Source of the DNA: Neisseria leonii
Lineage (GTDB): Bacteria; Pseudomonadota; Gammaproteobacteria; Burkholderiales; Neisseriaceae
Assembly: GCF_028776105.2 (NCBI RefSeq)
Contig: NZ_CP145606.1
Coordinates: 868,001-932,000, forward strand
Reading direction: 5' to 3'
DNA length: 64,000 nt
Position numbers and translations under genes: made by a program. This document shows, one piece after another, positions 1 to 7,379 of this stretch. The notes beneath the pieces are model-generated. The model did no database searches, was not told the DNA's origin, and saw only the letters and a list, made by a program, of their open reading frames with translations. Positions within the stretch are counted from its first letter, which is position 1. Every line of letters begins with the position of its first letter.

Positions 1-125
1 AGGCATGTTGTCAGGAATTCCGCCTGACATCGGGCAGCTTGTGCGATGCCTGTCCGCGCCTGCCCTTATCCGAACGGGTCTACCGTATGACACAGACTGA
101 AAGCCCCCTCCATGCTGAAAGCTGA
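1..125 (+). CDS. FhuF-like ferric siderophore reductase, C-terminal end only (cut by window start)
   Basis: Reading frame 3 is open from the window edge to a TGA at 123-125 (40 residues visible). It contains two adjacent cysteines, ten residues, Cys, two residues, Cys. This C-C-x10-C-x2-C spacing is the [2Fe-2S] ligand pattern at the end of FhuF, which reduces iron in imported ferric siderophores in the cytoplasm. The last 14 bases overlap the start of the ABC ATPase at 112, suggesting translational coupling. The N-terminal domain lies outside the window, so the call rests on the cysteine motif and the neighbour. Confidence 0.7.
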   Translation, partial: ACCQEFRLTSGSLCDACPRLPLSERVYRMTQTESPLHAES

Positions 126-912
126 AAATATTACCTTGTCTTACCAAAACCAAACCGTTATCGAGCATCTCTCTTTCTCGCCGCCGGAGCAGAAAATAAC
201 GGTTTTTATCGGCGCCAACGGATGCGGCAAATCCACACTGTTAAAATCCTATGCACGCCAGCTTCCGCCGCAAAATGGAAACATTATCCTGAACGGCGAA
301 GACATCTATCAAACCTCGGGCAGACAGACCGCCAAACAATTAGCCATGCTGGCCCAGTCGGCAACCGCGCCCGAACATCTGACAGCAGAACAATTGGTCC
401 GCTACGGCCGCTATCCCCACAGGCAGCTGCTGGCACGGTGGAGCGATGAAGACGAAAATCAAGTCAACCAAGCCATGCTGCTGACCGGAATACAGGCCTA
501 TTCCGCCCGGTTTCTTGCCGACTTATCGGGCGGGCAGCGCCAACGTGTCTGGATCGCCATGGTACTGGCACAGAACACACCTTACATTCTGCTGGACGAG
601 CCGACTACTTATCTGGACTTGGCTTATCAGATAGAAATTCTTGATTTGCTGCAAACACTCAACAGGACACAACGCAAAACCATCGTCATGGTTTTGCATG
701 ACCTGAACTTGGCCGCACGGTATGCCGACTATGTTGCGGCAGTCAAAAACAAAACCGTCATCTGCTCGGGCAGCCCGCAACAGGTCTTTACGGAAGACAA
801 TATCCGAAACATTCTCAACCTGGACTGCAAAATCATCACCGACCCCTACTGCGGCACGCCGCTCTGTATCCCGCTCGGCAGCAGCCGGCCGCCAGATCAA
901 ATCAAACGATGA
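112..912 (+). CDS. Iron-siderophore ABC transporter ATP-binding protein (FecE/FepC type)
   Basis: 266 residues, the usual size for the cytoplasmic ATPase of a ferric-siderophore or haem importer. Walker A GANGCGKST is at about residues 34-42, the signature LSGGQRQR at 138-145, Walker B ILLDEP at 159-164, and the H-loop lies in VLHDLN. The ATG lies inside the end of the FhuF-like gene (14-base overlap), so the two are probably one operon: import followed by reductive release of iron. No permease or binding protein is adjacent inside the window; they may lie upstream. The substrate cannot be read from the sequence. Confidence 0.9.
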   Translation: MLKAENITLSYQNQTVIEHLSFSPPEQKITVFIGANGCGKSTLLKSYARQLPPQNGNIILNGEDIYQTSGRQTAKQLAMLAQSATAPEHLTAEQLVRYGRYPHRQLLARWSDEDENQVNQAMLLTGIQAYSARFLADLSGGQRQRVWIAMVLAQNTPYILLDEPTTYLDLAYQIEILDLLQTLNRTQRKTIVMVLHDLNLAARYADYVAAVKNKTVICSGSPQQVFTEDNIRNILNLDCKIITDPYCGTPLCIPLGSSRPPDQIKR

Positions 913-975
913 ACCGCACCCCATCAATCAACCCAACCGCCGCAAGGGCGGCCGCCTGCATCTTACCCGCCCAGC

Positions 976-1848
976 TCAATCCAGCACCACCGCATGAACA
1001 CCCGCTGCCAACGCCAGCTTGTGCAGTACCGCAGACGGCATCGCACTATGCTGCAAACCGCGCAGATTGGCCAGTACCGGCAGATGGCTCAAACGGCGCA
1101 CCTGCACCACGGCTTCCACATCCAGCCTGTGCGGGTATTCGGCGGTAAAACTCAATGTTCCGGCCTCCCCCAAAATAATCTGGGCATTGCCTTTGAGTGC
1201 AATCTGTTCGGCCGCCACCAGCCATTGACGGTAGGTATGGTGTTTGTCTTTACACAGCACCAGCGGCGTATTCAGACGGCCTACCTCTTCCTGCAACGCA
1301 CGGTTGGTCATCAGTTCTCCGCCCAAATACAGCACATCGGCCTCCGCCTGCAAGGCATGGGCGATTTGGCGGACATCGCGTATCCGCACCAAAACGGGTT
1401 TCTCCGCCCCGTGGCACGCCGCCACCGTCTCGCGCATGGCGCGGATCTGCTCTTTTTCGCTGATGCGGCCGTTGTCGGCATAGGGGTGGTTGTCGACAAA
1501 AAACGGATCGCCGTACAGCGCGTCAAACGCGGCCATATCTGCCGTCCGCACTCCAATACGCACGCATTTTTCCCCGCCGAACGCGACACCGCGCACATGA
1601 ATCACACTGTCCTCGGGCTGCGCTTCGCGGCTGACAATGCGCCAGTCGTCCAACACCCGAATAGCACGCTCCACCTGCGGCAGCGCGGCTGCCTCCTGCG
1701 GTTGCAGAATGCGCTCATCGCCCACCGCACCGATAATTGTCCGCTCCTCGCCGCGCGAAATATGCTCCTGCAACCCCCTGCTGCGGATCAGTGCCACCAC
1801 CGCCGCTACCGCTGCCTCATCGGCATACTTCTGCATCACAATAATCAT
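976..1848 (-). CDS. DAHP-synthase-like protein with apparently degenerate active site
   Basis: 290 residues starting at MIIVMQKY, preceded by a purine-rich ribosome site (AGGGGG). The first 70 residues match the ferredoxin-like N-terminal domain of type I-beta 3-deoxy-7-phosphoheptulonate synthases (SRGEERTIIGAVGDE, then a VSRE.QPEDSVI linker). The rest follows the barrel in order (ADVLYLGGELM, WLVAAEQIALKGN, VRRLSHLPVLA). The residues expected for catalysis do not appear: the PRTSPYSFQG-type loop, the KRG, CERG and DPSH motifs are replaced (for example GEAG and ANLRG). I infer a pseudoenzyme or a regulator, not a working first enzyme of the shikimate pathway. Longer in-frame extensions upstream are shadows of mnmC. 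Confidence 0.7.
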   Translation of the reverse strand: MIIVMQKYADEAAVAAVVALIRSRGLQEHISRGEERTIIGAVGDERILQPQEAAALPQVERAIRVLDDWRIVSREAQPEDSVIHVRGVAFGGEKCVRIGVRTADMAAFDALYGDPFFVDNHPYADNGRISEKEQIRAMRETVAACHGAEKPVLVRIRDVRQIAHALQAEADVLYLGGELMTNRALQEEVGRLNTPLVLCKDKHHTYRQWLVAAEQIALKGNAQIILGEAGTLSFTAEYPHRLDVEAVVQVRRLSHLPVLANLRGLQHSAMPSAVLHKLALAAGVHAVVLD

Positions 1849-2343
1849 TCCTGCCCCCTGTCCGTGGTTTGCGCCGATGGTAGCAAGTTTTCCCGCCGCT
1901 GACCATGCAGGGCCGTCTGAAAACAGTCTCCCGAAACACTGAACGACCGCCGCCGTTTTCAGACGGCCCGAACCGTGCTTTTTCCCCAAGATGCGATTTG
2001 CTATACTGCCCCGCCTGTGCCGCCTGAAAACAGCCGCCTGCATGGCAGGTGTTGCGGTTGCCTGCCGGCCGTTCCGCACGAAAAACATCGGCAGCACCCA
2101 ACGGCGAAATGCGTGCCGTCGGCCGCAGCTTCTGCCGCAACGACCAAACCGCCCGCCGCATTTTCCCATCCGCCGGTTACATTCCGCGAATGTGAACCAT
2201 GCGGACCGACGCACGGGATACCGTCCTGATGGCGGCATGACGTTAAACCCGGCCGTACCGCCCGACAGCGGCGGCCGTCCTGACCTGCATCCGCCCGCGC
2301 AAAAACAGCAGGCACTGAGTAACCCTGTGAAGGAACCGCCGCC
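1849..2343. other. 495-bp gap between divergent genes; uptake-sequence pair, otherwise nothing recognised
   Basis: Contains an inverted pair of uptake sequences at 1911-1968 and a TATACT that could be a -10 hexamer near 2001. A 125-codon rightward frame from 1991 has a weakly signal-like start but overlaps mnmC and has no family resemblance, so it is not called. No RNA gene is visible. Confidence 0.5.
1911..1968. terminator. Inverted DNA uptake sequence pair
   Basis: GGCCGTCTGAAAAC and its reverse complement are about 30 bases apart. The arms can form a hairpin, but the long loop and absent T-tract make termination uncertain. It lies upstream of the leftward DAHP-synthase-like gene. Confidence 0.45.
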
Positions 2344-3909
2344 ATGGCTGCAACCGCGCAAACCGTAAGCCTCAACGCCGTCTGGCCGTTTCTGCCGCCT
2401 GCCGCCGAGCTGCTGCGCGCCGCCAACCGTTTCCGCCGCCTGATTGTCTGCCTGCCGCAGCACGCCGTCCCGCAGCCCGATACCGCCGGTCTGCCCGCCG
2501 CAGCGGCCGCGCGCTGGCATCAGGCGTTTTCCGCCGTTTCCCTCGAAGCCGCCAGCCTCTTCCGCCATCTGATTGACAGGTGCGAATTATGGCTGTTCCC
2601 GCCGCAGGCCGCCGCGCATCTGAACGACTATTTTTCAGACGGCCTCTGCTGGCAGGACACGCCCATTCCCCAGCAGCCCGCCGCTGCCGTCAAACCGTGG
2701 TTCCGTCCCCCGCCGCCGATAACGCCGCGCCGCATTGCCGTCATCGGTGCGGGCATTGCCGGTGCCGCCTGCGCACGCATTCTGGCCGAACACGGCATCG
2801 GCGTCACGGTTTGGGAGGCGGGCAAAGCGGCACATGCGGCCAGCGGCAACCGCCAAGGCCTGCTGTATGCCAAAATTTCGCCCCACCCCACCGAACAGAC
2901 CGAGCTGCTGCTCGGTGCTTACGGCCACACCCGCCGCGCCCTGACACGCCTGCTGCCCGATGCCGGTACATGGCAGCCCTGCGGCGTCCTCCACCTCAAC
3001 CACAACGCCGCCGAAGCCCGCCGCAACGCCGCACTCGGCCGCCAAACGCACCACCGCCATCTGTATTACCCCGTCGATGGCGCGGCGGCCTGCCGTCTGG
3101 CCGGTATCGACGGCCTTTCAGACGGCCTGTTCTGGCCGCAGGGCGCATGGCTGCACCCGCCCGCCTTGATCCATGCCCTGCTCGATCACCCGCTGATTAC
3201 CCTGTCCGAACACACTCCGCTGCAAACCGCCGGCTACCGCAACGGCCTCTGGCATCTTTCCGCCCCGCAAAACCGCCTGACCGCGTCCCATATCATTTTC
3301 TGTACGGGTGCCGACAGCCCGCAAATCCCGCTGCTGCACCATCTGCCGTGGCAGCTGATCCGCGGCCAGACCAATCTCGCCCCCGCCGACACCCGCTCGT
3401 CTGCCCTGAAAACCGCCCTCTCCGGCTCGTCCTATATCAGCCCCGCATGGCAGGGTGTCCACTGCTTCGGTGCCACCTTCCACCCGCACAACAACGACCG
3501 CCGCCTGCACCCTGCCGATACGGCCGCCAACCTGCACGACCTGTCCGCCCTGTATCCCGATTTGGCAGGCCGTCTGAACATCAGCGACCTGGCCCGCGGC
3601 CATGCCGCCGTCCGCTGCGACAGCCCCGACCACCTGCCCACCGTCGGCCCCGTCGGCGATGCCGCCGCCATGCGCCATGCCTACGCCCGTCTGGCCGACG
3701 ATAAAAACCTGCCGCTGCAAACCGAATGCCCCTACCTGCCCGGCATCTGGGTCAGCAGCGGCCACGGCAGCCGCGGCCTCACCACCGCACTGTGGTGCGC
3801 CGAAGCCCTGGCCGCCGACCTGCTCGGCCTGCCCAACCCTCTGTCCCCTCGCCTGCGCGCCGCCCTGCACCCCAACCGCCACCCCATCCGCGCCATCGTC
3901 CGCAGCTGA
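2344..3909 (+). CDS. mnmC: FAD-dependent cmnm5s2U34 oxidoreductase MnmC (oxidase domain)
   Basis: 521 residues. The FAD-binding GAGIAG is at about residues 135-140, followed by the MnmC-typical ASGNRQGLLYAKISPH near 166-181 and the C-terminal VSSGHGSRGLTTA. The domain removes the carboxymethyl group from cmnm5s2U34 in the tRNA wobble position. The first 125 residues do not show the SAM-binding glycine motif or the DAWFLDGF-type motif of the bifunctional MnmC methyltransferase half, so this copy looks oxidase-only with a leftover N-terminal segment. Two internal uptake sequences are read as FSDGL. The start is preceded by AAGGAA. Confidence 0.85.
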   Translation: MAATAQTVSLNAVWPFLPPAAELLRAANRFRRLIVCLPQHAVPQPDTAGLPAAAAARWHQAFSAVSLEAASLFRHLIDRCELWLFPPQAAAHLNDYFSDGLCWQDTPIPQQPAAAVKPWFRPPPPITPRRIAVIGAGIAGAACARILAEHGIGVTVWEAGKAAHAASGNRQGLLYAKISPHPTEQTELLLGAYGHTRRALTRLLPDAGTWQPCGVLHLNHNAAEARRNAALGRQTHHRHLYYPVDGAAACRLAGIDGLSDGLFWPQGAWLHPPALIHALLDHPLITLSEHTPLQTAGYRNGLWHLSAPQNRLTASHIIFCTGADSPQIPLLHHLPWQLIRGQTNLAPADTRSSALKTALSGSSYISPAWQGVHCFGATFHPHNNDRRLHPADTAANLHDLSALYPDLAGRLNISDLARGHAAVRCDSPDHLPTVGPVGDAAAMRHAYARLADDKNLPLQTECPYLPGIWVSSGHGSRGLTTALWCAEALAADLLGLPNPLSPRLRAALHPNRHPIRAIVRS

Positions 3910-3918
3910 GCCCCGTGT

Positions 3919-3924
3919 TATAAT
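3919..3924 (+). promoter_or_regulatory. -10 hexamer of the gloA promoter
   Basis: A perfect TATAAT about 40 bases before gloA, within GTTATAATCCGCGC. A nearly identical core (CTATAATCCGCGC) precedes dut at 59730-59742. No convincing -35 is visible. Confidence 0.55.
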
Positions 3925-3965
3925 CCGCGCACCGGCAAACCATAAATAAGATTCAGGAACACACC

Positions 3966-4379
3966 ATGCGACTGCTCCACACCATGCTGCGCGTCGGCAA
4001 TCTCGACCGCTCCCTTGCGTTCTATCAAAACATCCTGGGCATGAAACTGCTGCGCAGACACGACTATCCCGAAGGCCGTTTTACCCTTGCCTTTATCGGC
4101 TACGGCGACGAAGCCGCCGAAACCGTCATCGAACTGACCCACAACTGGGACACCGAAAGCTACGACTTGGGCAATGCTTTCGGCCATCTCGCCATCGAAG
4201 TCGATGATGCCTATGCCGCCTGCGAAAAAGTCAGACAGCAAGGCGGCAAAGTTATACGCGAAGCCGGGCCGATGAAGCACGGCAGCACCGTCATCGCCTT
4301 TATCGAAGACCCCGACGGCTACAAAATCGAGTTTATCCAGAAAAACTCGGGCAGCGATTCGGTACAGTACACTGCCTGA
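3966..4379 (+). CDS. gloA: Lactoylglutathione lyase (glyoxalase I)
   Basis: 137 residues, one vicinal-oxygen-chelate domain. The metal ligands sit at H5, E56, H74 and E122, the same numbering as the nickel-dependent E. coli enzyme. It converts the methylglyoxal-glutathione hemithioacetal to S-lactoylglutathione in the cytosol. The gene has its own -10 element and stands alone between mnmC and the isc cluster. SD-like AGGAA lies upstream of the ATG. The glutathione it needs could come from the gshA product encoded at 34.5 kb. Confidence 0.95.
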   Translation: MRLLHTMLRVGNLDRSLAFYQNILGMKLLRRHDYPEGRFTLAFIGYGDEAAETVIELTHNWDTESYDLGNAFGHLAIEVDDAYAACEKVRQQGGKVIREAGPMKHGSTVIAFIEDPDGYKIEFIQKNSGSDSVQYTA

Positions 4380-4390
4380 ATACCGCAGCA

Positions 4391-4536
4391 GGCCGTCTGA
4401 AAACGGGCAGAGCAAGTTTCTGTGAAGCCAAACGGGTTCCTGCAGAGCCAAAGCGAACGGAATGAGTTGCTGAGGAGCTCAAACCCGCAACCGTTTTAGC
4501 TCCTCAGACACCCGTTCCGCCCGTTTTCAGACGGCC
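4391..4536. repeat. Large imperfect palindrome: 30-bp repeat units in both orientations flanked by uptake sequences
   Basis: An uptake sequence on the left (GGCCGTCTGAAAACGGGC) and its inverse on the right (GCCCGTTTTCAGACGGCC) bracket units that resemble the 30-bp repeat at 8209-8298. Left-hand units read one way, the right-hand unit (CGTTTTAGCTCC...) the other. The whole could fold into a long stem just downstream of gloA and upstream of the iscR promoter, and may act as the gloA terminator. Confidence 0.7.
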
Positions 4537-4548
4537 TTAATGCACACA

Positions 4549-4573
4549 ATACTTGACTAAAAAACTCAGGCAT
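4549..4573 (+). promoter_or_regulatory. IscR type-1 binding site overlapping the iscR promoter
   Basis: The 25 bases agree with the published type-1 consensus ATASYYGACTRWWWYAGTCRRSTAT at 22 positions by my alignment. The -35 hexamer TTGACT (4553-4558) lies inside it, and a weak -10 (GAAAAT, 4576-4581) follows after 17 bases. Binding of [2Fe-2S]-IscR here would occlude RNA polymerase, the classical autorepression of the isc operon. Confidence 0.8.
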
Positions 4574-4587
4574 AAGAAAATAGCCGT

Positions 4588-4596
4588 CCCCCCCCC
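4588..4596 (+). repeat. C9 homopolymer tract in the iscR leader
   Basis: Nine consecutive C residues lie at the expected transcription start and end 17 bases before the iscR ATG. Poly-C runs of this length slip during replication in Neisseria. Here it cannot change the reading frame but could alter the start of the mRNA or leader length. No good Shine-Dalgarno sequence is seen between the tract and the ATG. Confidence 0.7.
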
Positions 4597-4613
4597 AACC
4601 GCCGCCGACCACC

Positions 4614-5057
4614 ATGAGACTCACCACCAAAGGCCGTTTCGCCGTTACCGCCATGCTCGATCTGACCCTGCACTGCGGCAGCGGCGCGGTGCGGCTCAAC
4701 GACATCAGCACACGGCAGCATATTTCGCTCTCCTATCTGGAACAGCTCTTTGCCAAACTGCGCCGTGCAGGCTTGGTCGAAAGCATACGCGGCCCCGGCG
4801 GCGGCTATGTCCTCGCACAGGCGGCCGACCAAATCAACATTGCCCAAATCATCGCCGCCGCCGAAGACAAACTCGATGCCACCCAATGCACCGGCCGTGC
4901 CGACTGCCACAACGGCACTCCCTGCCTGACCCACAACATCTGGGAAAGCCTCAACCACACCATAGACAACCACCTGCGCGCCATCACACTGGCCGGCGCA
5001 TTGAAAGCCAACCGGGAAAACCATACCCACGTTGTCCGCTTTCCCCACATCAACTAA
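4614..5057 (+). CDS. iscR: Fe-S cluster assembly transcription regulator IscR (Rrf2 family)
   Basis: 147 residues. The N-terminal winged helix ([17 protein letters not shown]) carries the recognition segment [18 protein letters not shown]. The cluster ligands C92, C98, C104 and H107 match the E. coli numbering exactly. With a [2Fe-2S] cluster it represses the isc promoter through the type-1 site at 4549-4573. It is the first gene of the cluster; iscS follows after 50 bases. An ATG with poor ribosome-binding context follows a C9 tract. Confidence 0.95.
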   Translation: MRLTTKGRFAVTAMLDLTLHCGSGAVRLNDISTRQHISLSYLEQLFAKLRRAGLVESIRGPGGGYVLAQAADQINIAQIIAAAEDKLDATQCTGRADCHNGTPCLTHNIWESLNHTIDNHLRAITLAGALKANRENHTHVVRFPHIN

Positions 5058-5107
5058 AACCGAATCCGTTACCCGAAACAGCAGAAAATACCGAGAAAGA
5101 ACACACC

Positions 5108-6319
5108 ATGACCACCACACCCATCTACCTCGACTACGCCGCCACCACACCGGTCGACAAACGCGTTGCCGAAAAAATGATTCCCTATTTAACCGAACAA
5201 TTCGGCAACCCCGCCTCCAACAGCCACAGTTTCGGTTGGACGGCTGAGGAAGCCGTCGAAAACGCCCGCGCCGAAATCGCCAGACTGATTCACGCCGACG
5301 CCAAAGAAATCGTGTTCACCAGCGGTGCCACCGAATCCAACAACCTCGCCATCAAAGGCGCGGCCAACTTCTACAAAACCAAAGGCAGACACCTCATCAC
5401 CGTTAAAACCGAACACAAAGCCGTACTCGACACCATGCGCGAACTCGAACGCCAAGGCTTCGAAGTCACCTATCTCGACGTACAGGAAAACGGCCTGATT
5501 GATTTGGACGTACTCAAAAACGCCATCCGCGACGATACCGTTCTGGTATCCGTGATGTGGGTAAACAACGAAATCGGCGTCATTCAAGACATTCCCGCCA
5601 TCGGCGAAATCTGCCGCGAACGCAAAATCATTTTCCATGTCGATGCCGCCCAAGCCTGCGGCAAAACCCCGATTGACGTGGAAACGGCCAAAGTCGATCT
5701 GCTGTCCATGTCCGCACACAAAATCTACGGCCCCAAAGGCATCGGCGCGCTGTATGTGCGCCGCAAACCACGCGTGCGCCTCGAAGCGCAAATGCACGGC
5801 GGCGGGCATGAGCGCGGCTTCCGTTCCGGCACCCTGCCCACCCACCAAATTGTCGGCATGGGCGAAGCCTTCCGCCTGGCACGCGAAGAATTGGAACAGG
5901 ACCGCGCCCACGCCCTCAAACTGCGCGACATCTTCCTGAAAGGCATCGAAGGCATCGAAGAAGTCTATATCAACGGCGATTTGGAACAGCGCGTGCCCAC
6001 CAATCTCAACGTCAGCTTCAATTTCGTCGAAGGCGAAAGCCTGATTATGGCCGTGAAAGAACTCGCCGTATCCAGCGGCTCCGCCTGCACCTCCGCCAGC
6101 CTGGAACCCAGCTACGTCCTGCGCGCCCTCGGCCGCAACGACGAGCTCGCCCACTCCTCCCTGCGCATCACCTTCGGCCGCATGACCACCGAAGAAGAAG
6201 TGAAATTCGCGGCGGAATTGATCAAGGCGAAAATCGGCAAACTGCGCGACCTGTCGCCTTTGTGGGAAATGTTTAAAGACGGTATTGATTTAAGTACAGT
6301 CGAATGGGCAGAACATTAA
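5108..6319 (+). CDS. iscS: Cysteine desulfurase IscS
   Basis: 403 residues, standard length. The PLP lysine is K205 in [10 protein letters not shown]; the catalytic persulfide cysteine is C327 in [13 protein letters not shown]. It takes sulfur from cysteine and hands it to IscU and other acceptors such as tRNA-thiolation partners. The start at 5108 gives the conserved N-terminus [13 protein letters not shown]; the upstream in-frame extension is iscR read in another frame. In most relatives iscU follows at once; here a 1-kb toxin-antitoxin block intervenes. Confidence 0.97.
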   Translation: MTTTPIYLDYAATTPVDKRVAEKMIPYLTEQFGNPASNSHSFGWTAEEAVENARAEIARLIHADAKEIVFTSGATESNNLAIKGAANFYKTKGRHLITVKTEHKAVLDTMRELERQGFEVTYLDVQENGLIDLDVLKNAIRDDTVLVSVMWVNNEIGVIQDIPAIGEICRERKIIFHVDAAQACGKTPIDVETAKVDLLSMSAHKIYGPKGIGALYVRRKPRVRLEAQMHGGGHERGFRSGTLPTHQIVGMGEAFRLAREELEQDRAHALKLRDIFLKGIEGIEEVYINGDLEQRVPTNLNVSFNFVEGESLIMAVKELAVSSGSACTSASLEPSYVLRALGRNDELAHSSLRITFGRMTTEEEVKFAAELIKAKIGKLRDLSPLWEMFKDGIDLSTVEWAEH

Positions 6320-6322
6320 CAT

Positions 6323-6356
6323 AAAAAAAGACCAACCAAAGTTGACCTTTGGTTGG
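6323..6356 (-). terminator. Leftward intrinsic terminator behind the 34-codon frame
   Basis: A perfect 10-bp stem CCAACCAAAG / CTTTGGTTGG (6332-6341 and 6347-6356) with a 5-base loop. On the minus strand it is followed by seven T residues (6323-6329). The stem begins directly after the stop codon of the minus-strand reading frame. On the plus strand there is no T-tract, so it points leftward, against the isc genes. Confidence 0.85.
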
Positions 6357-6461
6357 CTAGTTCACAATGACAATGCCAAGTAGCGCATTTGGTAATTTTT
6401 CAACACCAGAGGTTCCCTGGCAAACATTATGAATAACTACTATTTTGATAAATAGTGTCAT
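6357..6461 (-). CDS. Putative 34-residue small protein of unknown function
   Basis: Minus-strand frame of 34 codons (begins MTLFIKIVVIHNVCQG, ends ALLGIVIVN). It is preceded by AAAGGAG five bases before the ATG, and its TAG abuts the stem of an intrinsic terminator with seven T residues. That arrangement (ribosome site, short frame, immediate terminator) is hard to get by chance. The protein is rich in Ile and Val at both ends and may be membrane-seeking. A possible extended -10 (TGCTATGCT) lies about 26 bases upstream. I know no homologue. It is divergent from vapB; a role as a small toxin or as a leader is speculation. Confidence 0.55.
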   Translation of the reverse strand: MTLFIKIVVIHNVCQGTSGVEKLPNALLGIVIVN

Positions 6462-6531
6462 GATCGCTCCTTTAGAAGTCTGCTGTCAGCATAGCAAGAT
6501 GCCAAAGGCACGCACACATTATTTGGAAACC

Positions 6532-6565
6532 AGCTTAAGTCGGACACAAATATTCGACTTAAGCT
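6532..6565. promoter_or_regulatory. Perfect 11-bp inverted repeat between the small frame and vapB, likely operator
   Basis: AGCTTAAGTCG and CGACTTAAGCT are separated by 12 bases. VapBC complexes autoregulate by binding inverted repeats before vapB, so this is the best candidate operator; it could also serve the divergent minus-strand transcript. A TATATA at 6572-6577 may belong to the vapB promoter. Confidence 0.55.
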
Positions 6566-6642
6566 ACAAGATATATACCTTGATAGCCACCATTTAAGCT
6601 GCTAGACTGAAACCGACAAAATCCACTAAAAAGGAACCCATC

Positions 6643-6888
6643 ATGCAAACCGCCAAACTATTCCAAAACGGCCGCAGCCAAGCCGTGCGGCTGCCTGCTG
6701 CGTTCCGTTTTTCGGGTGATGAAGTGTATATCCGCCGCGATGACACCACAGGCGATGTGATTTTGTCGCAACGCCCGAACGACTGGCAGGGCTTTATTGC
6801 TGTCGCATCCGAACTGACCGAACACGATACCATCGAACGCGATGCCTCCGCACAGCAACGTGACCCGTTTGCAGACTGGCTGGAATAA
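6643..6888 (+). CDS. vapB: VapB-type antitoxin (AbrB/MazE fold)
   Basis: 81 residues. The N-terminal half (MQTAKLFQNGRSQAVRLPAAFRF) is the typical swapped-hairpin DNA-binding domain of VapB antitoxins; the C-terminal half (DPFADWLE) would wrap the toxin. AAGGAA precedes the ATG. The toxin gene starts two bases after the stop, so the pair is co-translated. It neutralises VapC and should autorepress at the inverted repeat upstream. The location inside the isc cluster and the flanking AT-rich sequence suggest insertion by horizontal transfer. Confidence 0.9.
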   Translation: MQTAKLFQNGRSQAVRLPAAFRFSGDEVYIRRDDTTGDVILSQRPNDWQGFIAVASELTEHDTIERDASAQQRDPFADWLE

Positions 6889-6890
6889 CC

Positions 6891-7289
6891 GTGATTTATC
6901 TTTTAGATACCAATATGGTAAGCCATATCCTGCGCCAACAACCCAATGTGATGGCAAAGCTGCAAAGTGTACCAATGGCTGATCTGCATATTTCGGCAGT
7001 AACGCACGCCGAATTAATGTATGGCTTGGCCAAAAAGCCCGATGCAGTCAAACTGCACCGCGCCGTGCATGAGTTGCTGCTGCGCGTCAGCGTATTGCCG
7101 TTTGATGATCAAGTAAGTACCCATTACGGAAACTTTAAATCACAGGCCGAACAAGCGGGTAAAAGCCTTGCTCCTTTGGATATGATGATTGCCGCACACG
7201 GTTCGGCAGTAGGCGCGGTATTGGTCAGCAACGATGCCGCTTTTCAAAAAATAGCCGGTTTGAACGTAGAAGATTGGACCAAGTCCTAA
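6891..7289 (+). CDS. vapC: VapC-type PIN-domain ribonuclease toxin
   Basis: 132 residues with a GTG start directly behind vapB. The PIN-domain acidic residues are present: D6 (LLDTN), E41 (HAELMYGL), D97 (LAPLDMMIAAH) and D115 (SNDAAF). VapC toxins are magnesium-dependent endonucleases, often cutting initiator tRNA or rRNA; the target of this one is unknown. No inactivating change is visible. iscU begins 90 bases later, and readthrough from the isc promoter probably transcribes the pair. Confidence 0.92.
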   Translation: MIYLLDTNMVSHILRQQPNVMAKLQSVPMADLHISAVTHAELMYGLAKKPDAVKLHRAVHELLLRVSVLPFDDQVSTHYGNFKSQAEQAGKSLAPLDMMIAAHGSAVGAVLVSNDAAFQKIAGLNVEDWTKS

Positions 7290-7379
7290 ACTTCTCTTAA
7301 AACCAACCCCGTCTTGAATTCCTTTCAGACGGCCTTAAAAGACCGATTAACCGAATATATTACACAAGGAACCCACATC

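Noticed and set aside
1991..2368. 125-codon rightward frame with a signal-like start
   Set aside because: No ribosome site, proline/arginine-rich composition typical of shadow frames in this GC-rich genome, and it overlaps the mnmC start.
1849..2568. In-frame N-terminal extension of the DAHP-synthase-like gene to 530 residues
   Set aside because: The extra 240 residues are antisense to mnmC and to a non-coding gap, have no family match, and a good ribosome site lies at the 1848 start.
6532..6565. Inverted repeat as an intrinsic terminator
   Set aside because: AT-rich stem with a 12-base loop and no T-run on either strand; an operator is more likely.
6643..7289. vapBC as a complete integrative element with ends
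   Set aside because: No transposase, integrase, target-site duplication or terminal repeats could be identified at the edges of the cassette.
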